52,541 bases of DNA, from contig JAJRVM010000099.1 in NCBI GenBank assembly GCA_024277285.1, forward strand, positions 1 through 52,541. The letters run 5' to 3'. Within the stretch, counting starts at the first letter, position 1, and each line of letters opens with the position of its first letter. A program made the translations under genes and the position numbers. Positions 48,152 to 52,541 of the stretch are shown piece by piece. Source of the stretch: Planctomycetota bacterium (lineage in GTDB: Bacteria; Planctomycetota; Planctomycetia; Pirellulales; Pirellulaceae). The notes beneath the pieces are model-generated. The model saw only the letters and a list, made by a program, of their open reading frames with translations, was not told the origin of the DNA and searched no databases.

Positions 48152-49585
48152 TCACTCTTTGTGGCCTGATGGCACGCTTGTCTTGAGGCGTTCAATTGCC
48201 TTGGCCGCCTCCTTATTTTGTGGATCCAGGCCAAGTGTGGCCCGGTACCACGACAAGGCGATCGGTATTCGACCGAGCTTTTCGGCAGCCTGTGCCAGTT
48301 TCAGTCGGATTGCGGCATCGTTGGGATGCCCGATTGCTTCGACGTGCAGGTCGGCCATTTCCAAGAACGCTTCCTTGAGTTTAGTCGACTGCGCCAATTG
48401 TGCCTTGCCTTCGTCAACGCGGTCCATCTGGATCATGGCCCGTCCGAGAAAGAAACGGGGTTCATGATTGGCGGGATCGACGTCGACGGCAATTTGCAGC
48501 GGCCCGATTGCATCTTTGGGACGGCGCTGTGCCAGGTAGAGTCGACCGAGGGCGAGGTTTGCCTTGGGATGTCGCGGCGCCAACTTGATCGCGTGCTGGG
48601 CTTGTTCGAGCGCCGCATCGATTTTTCCACCCGTCTCATAACAGATGGCCCGCTGAGTGAGAACGTCCGCCGTATCGTCACATTCGGCCAGCGCGGCAAG
48701 GGCCTCGCCGACTTTTCGCAGTTCCTGCAGCGAGTCGGCTAGTTTGATCCGAATCTCAGATTCCATCTGTTTTGGAGGAGACCTTTTGAGCGCCCGTCTA
48801 TAATCCTTGACGGCTTGGTCGTATTTTTGATACTCGTATTGGATCAGCCCGCACAATCTCAGCGAGTGGCAGTCGCTCGCGTCCAATTCGGCCACTCGCC
48901 GAAGTTCATCGGTGGCGAGTTGCATGGCTCCCGTGTCGAAGTAGATGGCTCCGAGCCAACGATGCGCGCGAACGAGATCGGGCTGTAATGCGACGGCGCG
49001 TTGAAATGCCCCGATCGCCTCACGCCATTTGCCTTGGCCGTGAAAGGCTTCCCCCGCGATCATGAGCGACTCTGCCCGCAACGCCGGTATCTTCGAGAGC
49101 TGTTCGGCAGCACGCATGGCTTCGTCATACTTGCCCTGCTTGACGAGAGCTAACGCGTCGACCGCCTCGGCTAACACGCCATACTGCGAGTGCCCCTCCA
49201 GGCGTTGACGGAGCGCCATGGCTTCCTTTACGTTGCCCGCATCGAGAGCTTTCACCGCCTGGCGATAGATGGCGCCTTGTTCAGTCTGGTCAATCGGATT
49301 TGAGGAAACTGAAACTGACGACGGAGAATCGCGTTCCGCTGCCACTTCGGCTGCCGTCCGGGAAGAGGTGACCGGTGGCAGGACGGGTTGTGACTTGTCC
49401 TGTTGGTCACTATCTCCACAGCCTTCTGTCGAGCAGATCACTATCAGCAGGGCCGGTGCCAAAGGCCAAATCAACCGGCGCAGCCAATAGGGTCGCGGAC
49501 CACTTGTCCCTGACGAGGCCGCCACATCGCTTACGGATTTGCAAGCGGTTTGAAACGTCTCTGTTGGCTTGCTTCTGCGGCACAT
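48152..49585 (-). CDS. TPR lipoprotein
   Basis: From the ATG at 49585 the product has 477 residues. After about 36 residues comes a hydrophobic stretch (IWPLAPALLIVICSTEG) ending in Cys56, probably a lipobox, although the N-terminal part is long for a lipoprotein signal. A Ser/Thr/Pro linker and about ten TPRs follow, e.g. EAFHGQGKWREAIGAFQRAVALQPDL, LIQYEYQKYDQAVKDYRRALKRSP, ALGRLYLAQRRPKDAIGPLQIAVDVDPAN and LAQAAEKLGRIPIALSWYRATLGLDPQN. It starts 43 bp after the stop of the CRTAC1 gene, so both are very likely co-transcribed. It probably acts as a periplasmic protein scaffold, perhaps for its CRTAC1 partner. Confidence 0.85.
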   Translation of the reverse strand: MCRRSKPTETFQTACKSVSDVAASSGTSGPRPYWLRRLIWPLAPALLIVICSTEGCGDSDQQDKSQPVLPPVTSSRTAAEVAAERDSPSSVSVSSNPIDQTEQGAIYRQAVKALDAGNVKEAMALRQRLEGHSQYGVLAEAVDALALVKQGKYDEAMRAAEQLSKIPALRAESLMIAGEAFHGQGKWREAIGAFQRAVALQPDLVRAHRWLGAIYFDTGAMQLATDELRRVAELDASDCHSLRLCGLIQYEYQKYDQAVKDYRRALKRSPPKQMESEIRIKLADSLQELRKVGEALAALAECDDTADVLTQRAICYETGGKIDAALEQAQHAIKLAPRHPKANLALGRLYLAQRRPKDAIGPLQIAVDVDPANHEPRFFLGRAMIQMDRVDEGKAQLAQSTKLKEAFLEMADLHVEAIGHPNDAAIRLKLAQAAEKLGRIPIALSWYRATLGLDPQNKEAAKAIERLKTSVPSGHKE

Positions 49586-49628
49586 GAAAATCTTCTTTCT
49601 CCCGTGCAGGGCATCCACATTATCGTTC

Positions 49629-51422
49629 TTACGGAAGGTGGGCCGAGCCGCCTTCAATCCACACAACGTCACTCATCGGGCGGGGCATCGGAAACGATTC
49701 CTGCGCGCCTGACGGCCAACGCACGCGTACTTGAGCGGGTTGATCATTGTCGGGAATCAACAGTCGGATGCGCGCATCCGCGTACGACAGATAGCTTCCA
49801 CCGCCGTTGTGCATATAGAGTTGATCACCTGCGCTCGTCGAGATGTGCAGTGTGGCCCCAATTGCATCACGATTTGAGGTGCGCCCGACCAATCGAACGA
49901 ATGCCCAACGGTTGTGGGGCGGCTCACGGCAGCATAGGAGTGTTACCGGTTTCTCGGCGTCCGACACGACTAGGTCCCAGGCACCGTTATTGTCCAGGTC
50001 CGCATAGGTCAGGCCGCGTCCAACGTGCGTCTTGGCAAAATAGCCGCCCTGCTCCCACCGTTGGAAACGTCCGTTGCCAAGATTCCTCAGTAGCAACGGC
50101 GGTTGCTCGTACGCTGCCCCTGGCGAATGGTAAGAAACGTGACCATTCGCGGTGACGATGTCGCGGTTTCCGTCAAGGTCGAGATCGATCATGACCGTCC
50201 CAAAACCGACGTAGAGACCCCCAATCGCGGCGATCCCCGCCTTACGGCTGGAGTGGGAAAAGAACCCGCCCCCATCGTTCAGATAGAGTGCGAATAGTTC
50301 ACGTTCAAAATTGGTTACCCATAGATCGGGCAAACCGTCGTTATCGACATCTTCGAGTACCGTTCCCATGCTGCCCATGTTCACGCCGACGTCGTCGCCT
50401 GAAACGCCAGCGACAATTGCCGACTCGGTGAAATGGCCGCCGCCATCGTTAAAGTAGAGGAAATTGTCGGTGGTGTCATTCGTTACGTATATGTCGATGT
50501 GGCCGTCTGAATTCATGTCACCGGCGACGACACCAAGGCCTTTACCTCCTTCGACCAGGCCCACTTCGTGTGTCACACGATCAAATCCCCCTTGGCCATC
50601 GCCAAGGAAGATCGAATCCGAAAGACCAGAGAACACTCTCGGTGCACACACTTCTCTCGGCACGCCACGCGGACCGGGACAAATCGGGTGGTTCTTCCAC
50701 GACCAATTGACGTAGTGAGTTACATACAGGTCGAGGTTGCCGTCGCCGTTAAAATCCGCCCATGCCAGACTTGTGCTCCACGGACTCTCGGGATGTGTCT
50801 TCAAGGTATCCTGGTGTTGGAAGGTCCCATCTCCCTGGTTGTGAAACAACTGTACGCCGCCGTAACCACTCACCGCTAGATCGGGAAATCCATCGTTGTC
50901 AAAATCGGCCGGGTAAACTCCATGGTTGTAAAACTCGTCAGCGGCGGTGCCAGCCACCTCGGTCGTCTCGTGAAACTGCCACTCACCCAGATTTCGGTAC
51001 AATGCACAGCGTTTGGCCGTGACTCGCTTGTTATTCAGCTCGCCACCGCCAGCGAACATAAGATCGATATGCCCATCGTTGTCATAGTCAAACGCGGCTA
51101 CGCCACCTCCCAACGATTCCAGAATGGAATACTCACCCGCCAGGCGACCGTTACTGTAACTAAACGAGACTCCGGCCCGTGCCGTCACGTCGGTAAACAA
51201 ATCATCACTTGGCGCCGGCTTCACTTGCGCGGGAGTTGTTCGAGGAACGGCCGCCGCCGTTGCGGAAGTCCGCGGAGCTGGTGAGGCAGAGTGTGTGGGG
51301 GGGGGCGACGGTCCACATCCCCCGGCCCCCTCGGATAAGATTATTCCAAGGGGAAGCAAGATGCGCAGGGACTGCAACCTGGCCAACGGCATCAATCTAC
51401 GGATGGTGCGAAACGCGGACAT
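49629..51422 (-). CDS. CRTAC1-family lipoprotein (FG-GAP/VCBS repeats, ASPIC/UnbV)
   Basis: 597 residues with a lipoprotein signal (LRILLPLGIILSEGAGG, then Cys36). A Pro/Ala/Thr-rich linker follows to about residue 72. Then come VCBS/FG-GAP repeats: FDYDNDGHIDLMFAGGG, DFDNDGFPDLAVSGYGG, ADFNGDGNLDLYVTHY, GDMNSDGHIDIYVTND, DVDNDGLPDLWVTN, DLDLDGNRDIVTANG and DLDNNGAWDLVV. The ASPIC/UnbV domain ends the protein (IGATLHISTS, YLSYADARIRLLIP, VRVRWPSGAQESF). It is a paralogue of the 42579-44312 product; both share a Cys-bounded loop (CPxxxGxPxxVCxP). It is followed by a TPR lipoprotein gene at 43 bp. No clear ribosome binding site precedes the ATG, and a second ATG lies 30 nt later. An eight-G run at 51298-51305 encodes prolines after the lipid anchor. 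Confidence 0.85.
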   Translation of the reverse strand: MSAFRTIRRLMPLARLQSLRILLPLGIILSEGAGGCGPSPPPTHSASPAPRTSATAAAVPRTTPAQVKPAPSDDLFTDVTARAGVSFSYSNGRLAGEYSILESLGGGVAAFDYDNDGHIDLMFAGGGELNNKRVTAKRCALYRNLGEWQFHETTEVAGTAADEFYNHGVYPADFDNDGFPDLAVSGYGGVQLFHNQGDGTFQHQDTLKTHPESPWSTSLAWADFNGDGNLDLYVTHYVNWSWKNHPICPGPRGVPREVCAPRVFSGLSDSIFLGDGQGGFDRVTHEVGLVEGGKGLGVVAGDMNSDGHIDIYVTNDTTDNFLYFNDGGGHFTESAIVAGVSGDDVGVNMGSMGTVLEDVDNDGLPDLWVTNFERELFALYLNDGGGFFSHSSRKAGIAAIGGLYVGFGTVMIDLDLDGNRDIVTANGHVSYHSPGAAYEQPPLLLRNLGNGRFQRWEQGGYFAKTHVGRGLTYADLDNNGAWDLVVSDAEKPVTLLCCREPPHNRWAFVRLVGRTSNRDAIGATLHISTSAGDQLYMHNGGGSYLSYADARIRLLIPDNDQPAQVRVRWPSGAQESFPMPRPMSDVVWIEGGSAHLP

Positions 51423-51664
51423 GGTGAGTCAATTTCTGGCGGCTTTCAAAGCGGGCAGAAGACAGTTTGAGTCGAAACTCGTGTTGGTGCGATCGCGGTA
51501 ACCGTCAATGTGCCGTGAGCGGTTGCCGAACGAGTTTCGTATCCGAGTTGCCATGCATGTGCGTTGGCTGGCGCGCCGAGCTGCCGTATCCACTATGATG
51601 GGCTCTCTGGATCACCGCACATCGCATCTCCCACCCAACGCCAAAATCGATCGGTGCCAATAGT

Positions 51665-52390
51665 CTAGCCGGTGGCCTTGATTTTCGCGGACCGCGCGCC
51701 GGTAACGGTAACGAATGCAAAGGCCACACCGGAGAGGACTGCCAACCAGGTTGCGGTGAGTGCCAAGCCGTTGGGTGGGAACTGATTCGTCTGGGAGGCA
51801 GGAAAAAGAATGGACGCCACCAAGGGAACGACCAAACCAGTTACTGCACCTGCCAATAGAATCGAAATGGCTTTCTGGCCACTCTGTTTCCCGCCACCAA
51901 CCAACACGGCCAAGGCGATCGGCAGCGTCAAGAGTACACTCGCTGACATGAATATTCCTGCATCCGCGACCAACGCACGAGTGTCGTTACCCACGAACGG
52001 CAAGTAGCCTCCGCTGTCGAAGCGACGCCGAAGATATGTGCCGACCACGACGACCAACAATCCGCAGGTGACGCCCACCACCAATCCCACGCCCCCGGCG
52101 ACCCAGCGACGTCGGCCCGTCCCCACGGCCGCAAGGAAAGGCACCGCGCCGAAGCAAAGACCGACCAAACCCAATTTGATGAAGTTGTTTTTCCAATAAA
52201 GTACCGCACTCTGTGTCTTCTCGGCCGCCTGCACCTTGGGTGGGCTGTACATGTCCACGCCTTGCAGTTCCTTGGGAAGGTCGAATTCAATCGGAGTGTA
52301 ATTCAACAAGACCCAGGCGGCACTTGCCGCGATAACGAAGCCGACACCCCACCGCCATGAAGGCGTCTCCATCAATGTTTGCTTTGGCAT
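51665..52390 (-). CDS. Unrecognised multi-pass membrane protein
   Basis: 241 residues from the ATG at 52390; a GTG at 52399 would add three. About six membrane helices are visible: near 14-31 (WGVGFVIAASAAWVLLNY), 70-90 (FIKLGLVGLCFGAVPFLAAV), 95-118, 145-168 (GIFMSASVLLTLPIALAVLVGG), 172-195 and 210-235. A soluble segment of about 35 residues follows the first helix (IEFDLPKELQGVDMYSPPKV). I do not recognise a family and see no catalytic or ligand motif. The distance of 240 bp to the CRTAC1 gene leaves open whether they share a transcript. About 150 bp upstream to the window edge show no further gene. Confidence 0.65.
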   Translation of the reverse strand: MPKQTLMETPSWRWGVGFVIAASAAWVLLNYTPIEFDLPKELQGVDMYSPPKVQAAEKTQSAVLYWKNNFIKLGLVGLCFGAVPFLAAVGTGRRRWVAGGVGLVVGVTCGLLVVVVGTYLRRRFDSGGYLPFVGNDTRALVADAGIFMSASVLLTLPIALAVLVGGGKQSGQKAISILLAGAVTGLVVPLVASILFPASQTNQFPPNGLALTATWLAVLSGVAFAFVTVTGARSAKIKATG

Positions 52391-52541
52391 GTTGGCCACC
52401 CGTATTTTGAGGCGGCAGTGGCAATTCGCCGACCACCAGGAAAAGCGTCGAAAGGGATCAGGAAAGAGACCTAGAAAGTTCGTTGATTCTCGCAGACCTA
52501 CTCTGCGTTGTAAACACTCGAATCACAAATTCCGGCGGCAC

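Noticed and set aside
1..52541. tRNA, rRNA, CRISPR arrays, integrases, complete insertion sequences, defence systems
   Set aside because: I looked for their sequence signatures and protein motifs and found none that I could support.

Overview
The window looks like a chromosomal segment of a planctomycete, most likely from the Pirellulales side of the phylum. This is an inference from gene content. Seen here are a giant surface-protein gene with a LEPR-XLL-like N-terminus and a dockerin-like C-terminus, a DUF1559 pseudopilin, two ASPIC/UnbV (CRTAC1) FG-GAP lipoproteins, an ECF sigma factor overlapping a Ser/Thr kinase with TPRs, and a carboxypeptidase-regulatory-like lipoprotein. No rRNA, tRNA, CRISPR array or complete insertion sequence was found.

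Layout. 0.3-3.5 kb: a membrane-anchored HEAT-repeat protein (-), a lipoate-protein ligase A-like enzyme (+) and an M90/MtfA-like metallopeptidase with a SEC-C tail (-). 3.9-6.3 kb: a decayed locus in which the 5' part of an AttH/CrtC-like lipocalin gene is joined out of frame to an RND/MMPL exporter that has lost its first membrane helix and first periplasmic domain. 6.5-30.4 kb: one gene of 7941 codons on the minus strand. In order it encodes LEPR-XLL, LamG, GEVED, a subtilase-like domain without its catalytic triad, four tandem modules of 400-510 residues (helical part plus Ig-like part), a PPC domain, a long beta-rich stretch I cannot name, LamG, Calx-beta, a Gly-rich repeat stretch, and dockerin. 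30.8-34.4 kb, divergent from it: an ECF sigma factor overlapping a membrane Ser/Thr kinase with TPRs. 34.9-36.5 kb: a GT2 glycosyltransferase followed by a TVP38/DedA-type membrane protein.

36.7-38.2 kb: two overlapping minus-strand ORFs that look like the two ends of a kinase-propeller gene whose kinase middle is missing. 39.0-42.2 kb: a secreted BNR/sortilin-like propeller. 42.6-51.4 kb, all minus strand: CRTAC1-TPR lipoprotein, then DUF1559 pseudopilin and small lipoprotein, then TPR-CRTAC1, so two CRTAC1/TPR pairs in mirrored order flank the pseudopilin pair. The window closes with an unrecognised membrane protein.

Most products are predicted to be exported or membrane-bound. The main theme is cell-surface and periplasmic proteins plus one regulatory pair (sigma and kinase) next to the giant gene. 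Three small repeat elements lie in or near intergenic DNA: a 150-bp inverted-repeat element, a 99-bp TA-flanked MITE-like element and a 14-bp tandem repeat. The best candidates for something undescribed are the four-module array and the catalytically dead subtilase inside the giant protein.
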